NCBI RefSeq assembly: GCF_032062135.1
Contig: NC_092861.1
Location: forward strand, 143,132,679 to 143,196,678
DNA length: 64,000 bases
DNA from: Pyxicephalus adspersus
Lineage: Eukaryota; Chordata; Amphibia; Anura; Pyxicephalidae
Direction: 5' to 3'
Made by a program: the position numbers and the translations under genes. Below, one piece after another: positions 25,837-37,028 of the stretch (its first letter is position 1; each line of letters starts with the position of its first letter). Below the pieces are notes generated by a model. The model did no database searches, had not been told where the DNA came from, and saw only the letters and a program-made list of their open reading frames with translations.

Positions 25837-26873
25837 CCCCCCCCTTCCCTCCTATCTACACAGTAGCTCTGCTCTTTGCTGTGCTCTCAGTTTTCCATCT
25901 CATCTCCTCCTGGTCGGAGTCCCCCTTCCAGCTTCTTCTTGGCTTTGGCACCTTTGGATTCCTTCTACACCCTTTTTCTCCAATTGATTTCTTCCATCCA
26001 GTAGTAAGAATCCCTCAAACAATGCCTTGCTGTCCAGAGGAGAGGTTGTGCAGAGCGTGGAAATAAAAAAAAGTAAGTGGCTTTCCCTGGTCTACCTGGC
26101 ATGGCCAGTCGTGACTACTACTGGGATTTGGGCTCTGCTGGGGGTTGTAGTTCCCATTATGATTCACCTTTTTTTTTTAATCGGAGATGGGAGATTGGGA
26201 AAATTGGGCGATCAAGCGGAGATTTCCCAGCATGATTTCTATGGGATGTATTTAGATATCTAGACATTCACCGAACATTCACTGTGGGTGAATCTGCTAC
26301 ATGCATGCTTTTTTATGATAGGGAATATTAGGAAATTGTCACAGTCAGTTAATTAGTAATGGGCCCCAATGCGTTGCTTTGATTGTTAGTTGTTTCAGAT
26401 ATCTTGACTATAAAAGCTCTGAAATATTGAGATTTTAATTTGCATAAATAATATTTAAACCCAAGAAAAAAAAATGAACATATCAGTCTTTTAATAGGGT
26501 CCTGTTTTTTTTTTCAGTCTTTGCTTTTATATTCACTGGATGAGTTTTCCAGTAACACACTTCCTGTCCTAGGGTGACAACGCTCACTTACCATTTCTAT
26601 AGAGTTGTCACCTTGCTCTTGGTTTGGCCTACAAACGTTTTACTCTCTTCTCACCTCTGACTGGGATTGGTGTTTAGCAGTTCATAGGAGATGGCTGAGA
26701 ATGCTGATAACATTTTTTATTAAGAGATTCAATTTCTAAAAGGATCAACAGGAATTGTTCTGTAGTTGCAGAAAATGCTCATGAAGGGAAAACTAATGCA
26801 GCCACATGTAAGGACTGACGAGCTGCAATATGGTAATCTTTGTGGTTTTGGATGTCCTATAGCTTGCGTAGCA

Positions 26874-27030
26874 CTCTATGGAGTCTGTTTATAAAGCAGT
26901 GAATCTGACATTCACTGGTGGTGAATCAATTACTGACATTGAACACATGGACCTGGGAGACCATAGAAGATTCTGCACCAGAGAATGTTTCAGTGAATGT
27001 CAGATTCACTACTTTATAAATAGACCCCTT
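26874..27030. mobile_element. MITE family B copy
   Basis: Ends tctgtttataaagcagtgaa and actactttataaatagaccc, centre acattgaacacatggacctg. Confidence 0.75.
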
Positions 27031-27057
27031 TGTTCCTATTGGATATCGGAATGTATT

Positions 27058-27070
27058 GGGGGGGGGGGGG
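27058..27070 (+). repeat. G13 homopolymer
   Basis: Thirteen consecutive G. A similar G12 run is at 13380-13391. Length is likely polymorphic or error-prone. Confidence 0.95.
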
Positions 27071-27735
27071 TATTGTACGCATGGCGCTGGCCGATCTGTC
27101 ATCTGATTGGTGGAGAGTCAGCAAGTCTTTTCTATAGTTTGCCAGTTTCTTTTAAAAATCATAAATGATCAGCAAAAATTGATTTTACAACATGATGGTT
27201 CTCGGTGGCCCTGATGGGAGTGATTGTTCACAAGAAACATTGATGGCGACATTTCCTACTAGCAGCGCGTCCAATAGGAATGGGCGATGATTTGCAGCCA
27301 GGATCTGTCCTGTTAATTATTTGCATTTTCTACCTCCCTATAGAATGTTGGAAATTTAGTCTGAGTTATTATCCAATCACAAGGCAGCGTTATGCGCTGG
27401 CTCGCGGCGTGATTTTGCTGCATGTACGGTTATGTCATTGGAGTTTTGTCGCTGAGCAGCGTGAAGTTTCATTTCCCACAATGCATTTGTCAGATTCATC
27501 ACCAGAGAACTTGTAAGAGTTTCAGATGTTTTCATTGCATTGTCCGTGTGCGTTGAGCGTGTCGCCATCACACGCTGGGAATAGAGAGACACGGAGTGCA
27601 TGGAGGGCATCCTACACGCATCCTACACCCATGCACAGGGTGCTGCCAAATGCAACCAAAATGTCATTTTAAATGATGGAAAAAGCTAAAAAAGACATAA
27701 AATTAACTTAAATATAATATACATAAATATATGTT

Positions 27736-27915
27736 TAGGATTCTTGCCATGCAGCGTTAGGGTTTAAGGTTCAAATCATGGCCAGGGCAGTATCTGCATG
27801 GAGTTTGTGTGTTCTCTAAATGTCTGAGTAACTTTTGTTCCCAAAACATACGAATAGGCAAACTTGTCTCCGAGAATGTTAGATTGTAAGCTCTTGGCAT
27901 CCTCAACCACTGGCA
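27736..27915 (+). mobile_element. V-SINE, internally deleted
   Basis: Head (gttcaaatcatggccagggc), shortened central domain (gcatggagtttgtgtgttct) and tail (gttagattgtaagctcttgg). Part of the central domain and the end are missing. Confidence 0.65.
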
Positions 27916-28260
27916 AAGACAGCTGTGACATAAAGGATCTCTCTTCTCATATCATTAATTTAAGCCAATCACATAAGCCGGTTTGTGTGATTGGCTGAAC
28001 AGAAAGAAGCCGGATTCACTCCCGTCACAGCAAACAAAGTCAATTTTTTTTTACCAGAAGACCATTTAATGCAAGAAATTTTTTCCATGTGGGGGTCTGT
28101 GGAAACATTTCCATGCAGGAAACTGATCCGGGGGAATGGAGGGAGGTGTCTGTTCTCATTAGTTTACTTGCATGAAAGGGATCCATGGTCCAAAAAAGGT
28201 TGGGGAATGATGATAATAATCGATGTAACCTTTCAATATGTATCATTTATCATTATATAT

Positions 28261-28275
28261 ACACTAGGGGGCGCC
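28261..28275 (+). promoter_or_regulatory. Strong CTCF-like binding motif
   Basis: acactagggggcgcc matches 14 of 15 core positions, with the preferred GGGGGCGC centre. Its flanks differ from the other two sites, so it is probably independent of them. Confidence 0.55.
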
Positions 28276-28404
28276 ATATAGCTCATTACACATGCAAGAT
28301 CTTCCAAGCTTGGCTGTACTACATGGAGGTTTCGCTTTACTGCATCTTCTCACAATGTATTTCTAAGGGTCATCTGACCCACTGAAACCAATGCACCCCC
28401 ATGC

Positions 28405-28555
28405 GGCTCTTTATCATTTTGGCTATCTGTAAGGATGACATTTTTCCCACTGACCACCACACTAATGTACTGTGAGCTGTGGATATAGTAATTATAGAAG
28501 GGGCTCCCTGAAAGTTATTGTACGGGTCCCCCCATGTGATAAGGTCGGGATATTG
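28405..28555. repeat. Repeat family D, partial
   Basis: ttggctatctgtaaggatga, tactgtgagctgtggatata and agaaggggctccctgaaag match other copies in the opposite orientation to 24918. Confidence 0.65.
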
Positions 28556-30235
28556 CTCTATACTTTCCCTTTCCATCCCAGAAGTCTATAGGAGGAGGTG
28601 GGTGGACTACGAGTGGCGCGGTCCTGTATTCAGCTCTCACGCTTCTGGCTCTGTTGGGTTTCATTAATCGTATCTTTAATTGTGTTTGCTGTATTTAATT
28701 TGCTAATTGCTGCACATAATCAGAGCCTCTGATTGCATTATGCGGGGGCTCCCCACAACTCATCCATCACCTAACAGTCTGATCTATGGGGAAAGGAGAC
28801 TGAGAATATGTTTCCATCTGCTCGCAGCAGATGGCATTATTTCAGCCTAGGTAATGTCACCTGAATGGAGCTCAAGCATGGCTTTTAGTCAATGTTCAAT
28901 GCATTCTTTTATATCTCACTGCAGTTCACCATTGTCAACCAGCACTCAACCACCCTAACCATTATTGGTACCAATGGGGGCAGTTAAAATCCATTTTTGA
29001 GATTGGCAGTGCGATTTCGGGGCAGTTTTTCTGATTGTTTAGATCATTTTGCACTTGGACAGCTTCCATAGATGTGAATGGTCTCCAATTATATTTACAA
29101 GAAGTTGAAAGCATAGTAAAGGGCAGCAGATGACCTATGAACCTTTGCAACACATGGCAAGAGAAACGCAACCGCACCACAACTGCTTAATACAGCGCTC
29201 AGCAGAAGCAATGTCAGTACCTCCTCCTCACCTGGGTATATGGTGGTGGAAAGGTAATGCCAAGGAATAATAATTTGCACAGGTGCCAACTGCAGTCTGG
29301 ATGTTGCCTTAGGTAGATTTGGATCTGCGGTGGGGGCAATTGATCCTGCAGGGCTCTTGGTGGCTTCTTAAAGAACTAGCGGCTGCAGGTTTGACAGCTG
29401 GCGGCAGTAAGGGACACAAAACTACCGACTGCCTTCCCATTCATTCTCTACAGGGCTGCTGTGTGTAGATGTAACATATAACATCTCTTCCATGGTAGTG
29501 GTTCACAGGCATGCAATGGTAACAGCTCTGCAACAATACCGCAACCTCCCTGCCAGTCTGAACAGAGCCTTACTGATTAAAAAAGTGCTTTTCTAAAAAA
29601 AAATATTATTGTATTTTATCACACGCCAGGACTTTGTTTATAGCTAGTTTCCACAGATGGCTGTCATACAGTTACCACTTCCTGATGCCCAGAAACTGTG
29701 CCCATAGTTGGGAAGCTACCAAGTAGCGTCCCACCCATGGCCACCCATAGGGAATGAATGGGGAAGTGTTGTGTGGGGGGGAGTAAGTAGTTCAGGCCTA
29801 CTGCCAAAAGTTCAAATGCTCATTTCATTGGAACAAGCATGGTGGTTGGGGATGGCAAGGTGGCACCAGTGGCTGATTGGGAGCATTTTTCTCACCACCC
29901 ATCTGAACCCTTATGCAGACTTGCAAAGGTAATAAACAATCCATTTTAAGACGGCTCATTTTTGCATTCACTACCTTTTCATTTGATCTTTCCTTTATTC
30001 ATCTGATCTCTTGCTAATTGCTGACTCTGAAGGCGAAGGGCTGCGTTGTGGTGGATGAGCTTGTCGGAGCGGCGGATCAGCAATGTGTGAGCTTGTTTGG
30101 AGTAATGAGCATCTGCTGCATTTGCTGAAATGTTGTGATGTAAAAATAATAGTCAGGCCAGAGGTCTCTAAATAATGCACAGTGATTTAAAAAAATTCTT
30201 TCATTGTTCATTTGAAGCCTAAGATTTCTATGGAG

Positions 30236-30478
30236 TTTGTTAGGGGTTCCTTGTGCCACTCTTGGTAGTTACCACTGAGACCAAATATTTTTTGGCTATC
30301 TGTAAGGGTGACATTCTTCCCACTGGCCAGTAATGTAAGAGGATTTTTTCCTAATGACCACCACACTAAAATACAATAAACTGTAATATAGTAATAATAG
30401 AAGGGGTTCCCTGAAGCCCTGAAAGTTATTTTAAGGGTTCCCCCATGTTAAATAGATCAAGAAACACTGGTCTAATTT
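30236..30478. repeat. Repeat family D
   Basis: gtttgttaggggttccttgt, tatctgtaagggtgacattc, ggttcccccatgttaaatag. Same orientation as 28405. Confidence 0.7.
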
Positions 30479-30544
30479 ATGGTAGTTATGGCTTACTGCA
30501 CTTCAATAATTGCTCTTTATATGTCCTGCATGAGCTCCACTTCA

Positions 30545-30550
30545 CTATCT

Positions 30551-30588
<38 letters not shown>

Positions 30589-30596
30589 GATCTATC
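30545..30596 (+). repeat. (CTAT)n microsatellite
   Basis: About 12 tetranucleotide units with one slipped unit (ctattat) and one cgat change. Confidence 0.95.
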
Positions 30597-32239
30597 CCGT
30601 TATCTGATATCTAGTAATCTATCTACCTCTTCTCTATTTCCTTTCTCTATCAATACATTGATTGCTTGGATCCTATTATTTCCCTTACTAATATTGTGAT
30701 TTGGTTGCAGCTTTGTGCACACCGATATCTATCCACTATACAGTATTATCATGCAGTTACTTTCTATGTTCCCATTGCAGCCCATACAATTTATGGCTCA
30801 GCAGAGAAGCAGAGCTGACACTTCAATGCATTACACCTCAGCACTCCTGATCTATGGATGTGCCTATGTGCTGTACAAACATATTCCAATACCATTACAA
30901 AATGCCACTCGGGTCACAGCATGGGTTAATGGCAGGCGGCTCAGAGTTGTAGTGATGTGTATTAAGTTAAACAGCAAATTTCCTCTTCCTTAATAGAATT
31001 TAACGACATCAATAGAATTGAGTTGAAATGCCAGTGAAGCCACACTGTGCAGGGAAGATGAAATGATCAAACTGAGTGTTGGTGACAAATGAAGTCCACT
31101 GGAACCCAGCAATTTCAGCATAGTACAACATGACTGGGCCTGTGAGCTAACCATCATACTGTGACCCCATATGGGTATTAAAGGAAGAGTTTCATTACAT
31201 ATATATTGTAAATGTAGGAGAACAAATAAACACATCTAAAATGTTACATTACTGGGTAAAATCCAAGAACTGCTAATTCTGACTGTTCCTTTTTTAAAAA
31301 AGATATCAGCCAGGTAGTCAAACTGATCCAAGGATATCTAAACTGGTTTGAAACAAGTATGCGGGTCAGGTTTTGCTGCATGCTTGCTTTGTGCAGAGCC
31401 ATGTCTTGGGTAGGGCACACTGGGCAATTGGCACCTTCTTCATGGCATCAATTGACAAAATGACTGAGGTGCAGGGAATGATGGAATGATATGCATTTGG
31501 AGCTCACATGCTCCCTGGGTATGGGTCAGTAATTTTGTAGGCATTGAATGAGGAGAGAGAAAGGAGCATTCAGGCAGGGGGCTTTTTAAAAAGGACTGTG
31601 ATATAAAGGTAGGCACTCCAGTATTGTCATATTGTGATAGTCACAGCTTTGCACATTATGGAAGACTTACCTCTGGCTTTGTACTCATTTTGGCACCAAC
31701 AGATCCATAAGCTGCTTTGTCACTCTAAGCTGACGCTTCCTCTGGGTCGGGCATCCGGCACCAACATAATGGGCAGTGCTGTACAATAAATAAAGGTGCA
31801 ACCAATGGGGTTGATTTGCTAAAGGAATTTAGGGCTGTTCACATAGCAAAGGATAGTTTACTTAGCTTTGTAAATGAGACTTCCGCCATCCAACCACCAT
31901 CCAAACCCTGTAGTTTTATTTACTTGCACATGATTGGGTATTCTTTGCAAAGTGAATCTTCTTCACATTTACCAAGCTGAGTGACATTTCTCTTGCAAGT
32001 TGACAATTCACCTTGGTAAGTGAACAGCTTATATTCCTTTAGTCCCAATGGCTCAGGGAAGAGGGCTCTGCCCATTAGAGTAAGTAACTCTTTGAGATCC
32101 TTAAGGATCTTTTAGGATTTTTTTACGTCTGCAAAGTTTACAGCAATAAGTCAATGGTCATTTTAAATTATAAAACATGTTTCTTTCTGAATAATATGCT
32201 AATTTTAGAGTGTACTGTTCTACAGGGTTGCTATTTCTT

Positions 32240-32760
32240 CAGGGTAAATGCCTCTTCCTTTAAGGAACTTTATTAAAGCAGAAGGAAACCCAGTTTATAC
32301 TCATCTGCCCGCATTCCATTGTGGCCACCACCGTCGTCTTCCTGCTTCTGTTCCTTGTTTCAAAATTCGGCAATGGAGGCCAGGATCATGTGACCCCCAT
32401 GCAAGCACACAGGATTTCATTGAGTCCCAGCAACTGAATGGGAGGCTGAGATGCGCCGGGTATCCTGGGTACCAATACTGAGCTGCACAGTAGAAGAGAG
32501 CGGGTAGGCAGGTGAGTATGTTTTGTTGCAGAAGGACCATCACCGGTAGAGATGAGCGAGAATGCCTCTGACATTCTCGCGAAAAGTTCCCAGAACTTTT
32601 GATAGGTCTGCAAAAATTTGGTGAATGGATTTCGCAAATTCCATTGAAGTGCAGGTTAAAAATTTTGCTCGCTCATCCCTAATTACCAGCTTCTTTCCAC
32701 AATAAAGCCCTGCCTGATCACAAATGTTTAAAGGGGAACTTTAGTTCTGCATAAACAGCA
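32240..32760. repeat. Family E-related repeat interrupted by a MITE
   Basis: Left part aaagcagaaggaaacccagt...; right part gtttaaaggggaactttagt. The two are split by the MITE at 32547-32681, which therefore inserted later. Confidence 0.45.
32547..32681. mobile_element. Short MITE with tagagatgagcgag termini
   Basis: The 14-base terminal inverted repeats tagagatgagcgag and ctcgctcatcccta differ at one position. The interior (ttctcgcgaaaagttccc) is non-coding. Confidence 0.7.
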
Positions 32761-32794
32761 GGTTTAGTTCAGAGCTTGGCTGATAGTGTCTAGG

Positions 32795-32930
32795 GGCTCT
32801 ATTTATAAAACAGGAAATCTGTCTTTCCCTTAAACATTCGCTCGTTGGAATATATTTTTACCATTGAAACACATGGACCTGGAAGCTTATTTGAGGGAAT
32901 AGGAGTTCTATGGAATAGAGCCTGAATAGG
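32795..32930. mobile_element. MITE family B copy
   Basis: Left end ggggctctatttataaaaca, centre ccattgaaacacatggacct. The right end is diverged (tggaatagagcctg). Confidence 0.65.
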
Positions 32931-33554
32931 AACTCATCCAGTAAAATATTCCAACACTTTACACAAGGGGAAAACCATGACACAGAACCAGCCCACTGGA
33001 AAAATGGAAGCAGATTGAATATACAACCCAGACTTCTGTTGTTTATAGGCATATCATGGGCACTTTACACCCAAAAATAAAATAATAAAAAGGCTCTGTA
33101 GCCAGCACTTCAGCATATTTGTTACTATACTGTGCTTTGTGTGATGCACTCTCCTAGCAAGGAATCGGAGTGTGGAAATAAACATGATGAAGTAAAGAGT
33201 GATATGTTGGCACAACATTATAAATTATTTATTACAGCGTACAACTCAATGCAGTGTAAATCTATAGAATGAGTTTATGGAATTCCCTGTCTCCTGCTGA
33301 ATACTAATGACTCTTCCGGTTCCTTATATTTATTTCTTTATCTCTATCATTTAAGGGGGCAGAGGAAATGATCCCTATATGTGAGAGACCAAACCCCTAG
33401 CGTGGATCAAATAAAGAATAAAGGCTTACACTAAAAGGTATCAAATGATCTTTAGAGCAGGAAGGAAAACAATCCGAAGTTTTATTAATCGTAGATGACA
33501 AAACATTTCGGCATAGCATTTGTAGTAACACAGTATCGTGTACATTCAGTCCAA

Positions 33555-33800
33555 TTTTTAAACTCCTTAAAGCATAACTAAAGTCAAATATTAAAAAACA
33601 CAATTACCTTTAATCCTGCAGATTTGTCGATCCATCTGGAGGTTTCTTTGATTGGGCCCCGTGGCGCCCAGGTATTCTATTTTGGCCTGGTGCAGAGGAA
33701 GTACCAGGCGCTGCTATTTTCTTCACTCTTCTGTTCGTTTCTTCTTAGTTCATCACCCAATTCCACATCTTTATTTTATAAATTAAGTCATCTCTGTCCC
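33555..33800. repeat. Repeat family E, 5' part only
   Basis: Starts with gcataactaaagtcaaat and ttacctttaatcctgcagat and includes ggtgcagaggaagtaccagg. The downstream palindromic part is absent. Confidence 0.4.
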
Positions 33801-34635
33801 TTATCAAACTAAAAAAGAATGAATTGATCCAAAACTATTATTTCATTGTACAAGTTTATGTACAGTTATTTTGTAATATTAAAGGACAAACCATAGATTT
33901 AGCATTTTGTCAATTGTTGAGTAAGAGTAGTCCAAATTCCAGTAGAGAGATGTAAAGGATTCATTGATTGTTACCGAATGATTGATTGTTACCGAAAGTG
34001 ATTACCAAAGGGTGCTCTACTATGTATTAGGTTGAGGGTGACATTAATTTTGTCCACAACGTTTTGTGTGGAATGTCTTCGATTTTTTTTTAGACGATCC
34101 ATGGGCCCATTGAGGGCTTTTTATCCATATGGGCAGACCCAAGACCATTTCAAGCCTTAGACAAGTCATCATCAGTGTAACAACCTGCCTTGTTTCCTAG
34201 ACTTTATTGTATGTAATAAAAGCTTCTTACGTCACTAGATATTCATCTCCAGAGACAATCATTAATGTTAAGTACAAGTATCTCAAAACCTAGTTTTAAG
34301 CCATACACCATGCAGGATTACTAAATGGCCAATTGCTATCAACGTCTATTGCAGTCCCCAGATCAGCGCCTTCCTGGTTATAATCCCCCAACACCCCTTA
34401 CTTGTCCTCTCCTTTATAACCAACAGTTATTCACAACAATAATTAAATATCTGAACACAGCTTAAAATTAATTAGTACACTTCCTTGTTTAGGGATTAAT
34501 GTCTGCAGATTTTCTAACTATGGTAAGGTAAATGTATGTACCAGGTTTTTCCAAGGTTGAGCCCAGGTCTGCAATAGGTGGGGTTTGTGGAGGTGGGGAG
34601 GGGGTAATTGGGGAGGACTGAAACAAACTGATAAT

Positions 34636-35054
34636 ACATTATAACCTTGGTTATCCAGTACCTACCGGGAATGGCCCATTCCATGTAGGTGTAGTTTCCG
34701 GTTAACTGAGTTTAATTTCTTTTTTCCCTTTCTCAGTCATTTAGCACTAGACTTAAATTTGAAGACTTGTCCTAAATCACCTCTAGTGCTGAATGGCTAA
34801 GAAATGTAAAACCCTGATGACCCTTCAGCCATCATCAGGGTTTCCATTTTCTCAGCAAATCACGAAGCTGAGCAATCAGTGGAGCTCCTGAATGTTCCTG
34901 TAGCCCTAGCGGAGCTGTGGTATGCGTTCTTGGATGCCCAACAAATGCCACAGCTCCGTAGGGCTGCAGGAGCAATCAAGAAAGCAGAGCTGTAGTGTGT
35001 CGGTTATCTGAGTTTTCCGGTTATCTGAGTTCCGGATAACCGGGGTTGTACTGT
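34636..35054. mobile_element. pogo/Tigger-like non-autonomous DNA transposon
   Basis: The left end reads tataaccttggttatccag. The right end reads ccggataaccggggttgta, which is its inverted complement with a few changes. The gttatccgg-rich termini resemble pogo/Tigger elements (Tc1/mariner superfamily). The interior is palindromic (tcagcactagac...ctagtgctga; tgccacagctccg...) and has no coding sequence. The superfamily call rests on remembered terminal sequences. Confidence 0.6.
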
Positions 35055-35424
35055 AATAATACTCAGACAGCCAATATATCTAGTTTTAAGCCATACACCA
35101 TGCAGGATTACTAAATGGCCAATTGCTATCAACGTCTATTGCAGTCCCCAGATCAGCGCCTTCCTGGTTATAATTCCCCAACACCCCTTACTTGTCCTCC
35201 CCTATATAATCAACAGTTATTCACAACAATAATTAAATATCTGAACACAGCTTAAAATTAATTAGTACACTTCCTTGTTTAGGGGTTAATGTCTGCAGAT
35301 TTTCTAACTATGGTAAGTTAAATGTATGTACCAGGTTTTTCCAAGGTTGAGCCCAGGTCTGCAATAGGTGGGGTTTGTGGAGGTGGGGAGGGGGTAATTG
35401 GGGAGGATTGAAACAAACTGATAA

Positions 35425-35845
35425 TATAATGTATTGTACGGTTATCCGGTAGCTACCGGGAATGACCGATTCCAGGTAAGTGTAGTTTCTGGTTAATTGG
35501 GTTTAATTCCTTTTTCCTTTTCTCAGTCATTCAGCACTAGACTTAAATTTGAAGACTTGTCCTAAATCACCTCTAGTGCTGAATGGCTGAGAAATGTAAA
35601 ACCCTGATTACCCTTGAGCCATCATCAGGGTTTCCATTTTCTCAGCAAATCACGGAGCTGAGCAATCAGTGGAGCTCTACTCTCCTGACAGCTCCGCTCT
35701 CCTGAATGTTCCTGCAGCCCTAGCGGAGCTGTGGTATGCGTTCTTGGATGCAGAACACATGCCACAGCTCCGTAGGGCTACAAGGGCTACAGGAGCAATC
35801 AAGAAAGCGGAGCTGTAGTGTGTCGGTTATCTGAGTTTTCCGGTA
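35425..35845. mobile_element. Duplicated copy of the pogo-like element, right end cut
   Basis: This is the same element carried within unit 2 of the 790-bp duplication. The left end (gtacggttatccggtagc) is kept. On the right it stops at gttttccggtacagacagac, so the terminal ggataaccgg segment is missing. Confidence 0.6.
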
Positions 35846-36185
35846 CAGACAGACAATATATATATTGACCGTGAGTATTTGATGTACAATTTATTTGTTT
35901 GATTCCTAAATAGTAATATAATCATTTTTATCTAATTGAAGTATTGATCATGTCAATCATGTCACAAATTGTAGTTTTCATATTAATATAACAGTTAACC
36001 AATCCACCAAAAAACATTTTTAATCATCATTCTGCTCTTAAATGGAGCATAAATACAACCATAAATATGATCAGCTCGATCTGAGTTGAGGGCTGACACA
36101 TTAATGCAGTTGTATGCTGTATGGCCCATGTGTTTATAGTGAGCATGCTTATAGGAGGATAGAGGAGACTCAGTAATGGGATGAT

Positions 36186-36404
36186 CCTGATTTATTAAAG
36201 CTCTCCAAGCTTTAATACATTTTCACCAGTAAAGCTGGATAAACCAGCAAACCTGGAATGGATTTCTTAAAAGTCATTTGCTATTTGTTAGCAAATGTTT
36301 TCAATACTGGACCAGTTCTATTCCAGGTTTGCTGGACCACCCAGCTTCACTGATGAAAGTGTATCCTCTCCAGTCTTGGAGAGCTTTAATAAATCAGGGC
36401 CAGT
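36186..36404. mobile_element. MITE family A copy next to KCNK2 exon 2
   Basis: Full palindrome (cctgatttattaaagctctc to gagctttaataaatcaggg). Its right half, from 36295, is part of the tandem duplication that copied the exon 2 start. Confidence 0.85.
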
Positions 36405-36596
36405 GTGTTGCTGTGTTGCTTAAATTCTGTGTCAGGTAAAGCAGAACCCATGTATGTTTTCATACAATCAAAAATATTTATTTGGCTACATGCTTTTAGT
36501 TTAGCTTTCATTGAAATGAAGTGTATAAATTTGAATTGTTTCTAATCAGTCAAGCATTCAAATCATTAACGACCAAAAACATTTATTTTTTCATAG

Positions 36597-36637
36597 TGGC
36601 GGCTCCTGATTTACTGGATCCAAAATCAGCTACTCAG
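36597..36637 (+). pseudogene. Duplicated 5' fragment of KCNK2 exon 2 with its splice acceptor
   Basis: These 41 bases are identical to the first 41 bases of exon 2 (37029-37069), and the preceding intron tract, including the ttttttcatag acceptor, is copied too. After the shared ...ACTCAG the sequence switches to the second half of a MITE (36638 onward) instead of the exon. The copy arose as part of a tandem duplication (36295-36637 versus 36638-37069). It is not a full exon. It could be spliced only with a new donor, for which gttatg at 36780 is a candidate. Whether it is ever used is unknown. Confidence 0.85.
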
Positions 36638-36745
36638 ATGTTTTCAATACTGGACCAGATCCATTCCAGGTTTGCTGGATCACCCAGCTTCACTGATGAA
36701 AGTGTATCCTCTCCAGGCTTGGAGAGGTTTAATAAATCAGGCCAG
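36638..36745. mobile_element. MITE family A half-copy (from the tandem duplication)
   Basis: Right half only, starting at atgttttcaatactgg directly after the duplicated exon fragment and ending at ggtttaataaatcaggcc. It would supply most of the coding body of the candidate pseudo-exon. Confidence 0.85.
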
Positions 36746-37028
36746 TGTGTTGCTTCCTCTTCATTGTGTTTTGGATCAGGTTATGCTGCTCGAACAGTAA
36801 AGTTTTCCTAGTCTAGCAGGGGTGCCTATATCATAAAACTGAACAGAATTATAAATTCTGTGTCAGGTAAAGCAGAACCCATGTATGTTTTCATACAATT
36901 AAAACTATTTATTTGGCTACATGCTTTTAGTTTAGCTTTCATTGAAATAAAGTGTAGAAAATTTGAATTGTTTCCAATCAGTCAAGCATTCAAATCATTA
37001 ACGACCAAAAACATTTATTTTTTCATAG

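Larger units (their letters stand above)
34291..35855 (+). repeat. Older tandem duplication, about 790-bp unit
   Basis: Unit 1 is 34291-35080 and unit 2 is 35081 to about 35855. Both open with tagttttaagccatacacca and run in parallel through gcaataggtggggtttgtgg and the pogo-like element. Substitutions and several indels are scattered along it (for example about 20 extra bases near 35675 in unit 2), giving roughly 95% identity by eye. It is therefore clearly older than the 1,859-bp duplication. Confidence 0.9.
1..37028. other. Non-coding flank or intron upstream of KCNK2 exon 2
   Basis: No coding exon was recognised here. Open frames in this stretch are short (115 codons or fewer, apart from frames running through the N gap) and match no family I know. 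Apart from the repeats listed separately, I see nothing identifiable in these blocks: 408-1230, 2260-4525, 6011-7165, 9167-10105, 10575-11765, 11905-13270, 14090-15405, 16860-19540, 23025-24225, 25170-25620, 25837-26870, 27030-27735, 28560-30235, 30600-32235 and 32935-34290. The alternative KCNK2 first exons may lie further upstream. They are short and could also have been missed by eye. Confidence 0.7.

Noticed and set aside
25541..26066. Longest apparent open frames, up to 165 codons
   Set aside because: They pass through 216 unknown bases; the real parts on either side are short and match nothing.
30545..30596. Regular short repeats as a possible CRISPR array
   Set aside because: Simple (CTAT)n microsatellite without spacers, in a vertebrate genome.
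33495..33535. Further hammerhead-like copy (aaaacatttcggc)
   Set aside because: Neither CTGANGA nor GAAACGCGT is preserved; similarity may be chance.
36797..36802. Alternative donor gtaaag for the pseudo-exon
   Set aside because: It would give a 200-base exon that breaks the frame; the 36780 site is the more interesting candidate, though neither is confirmed.
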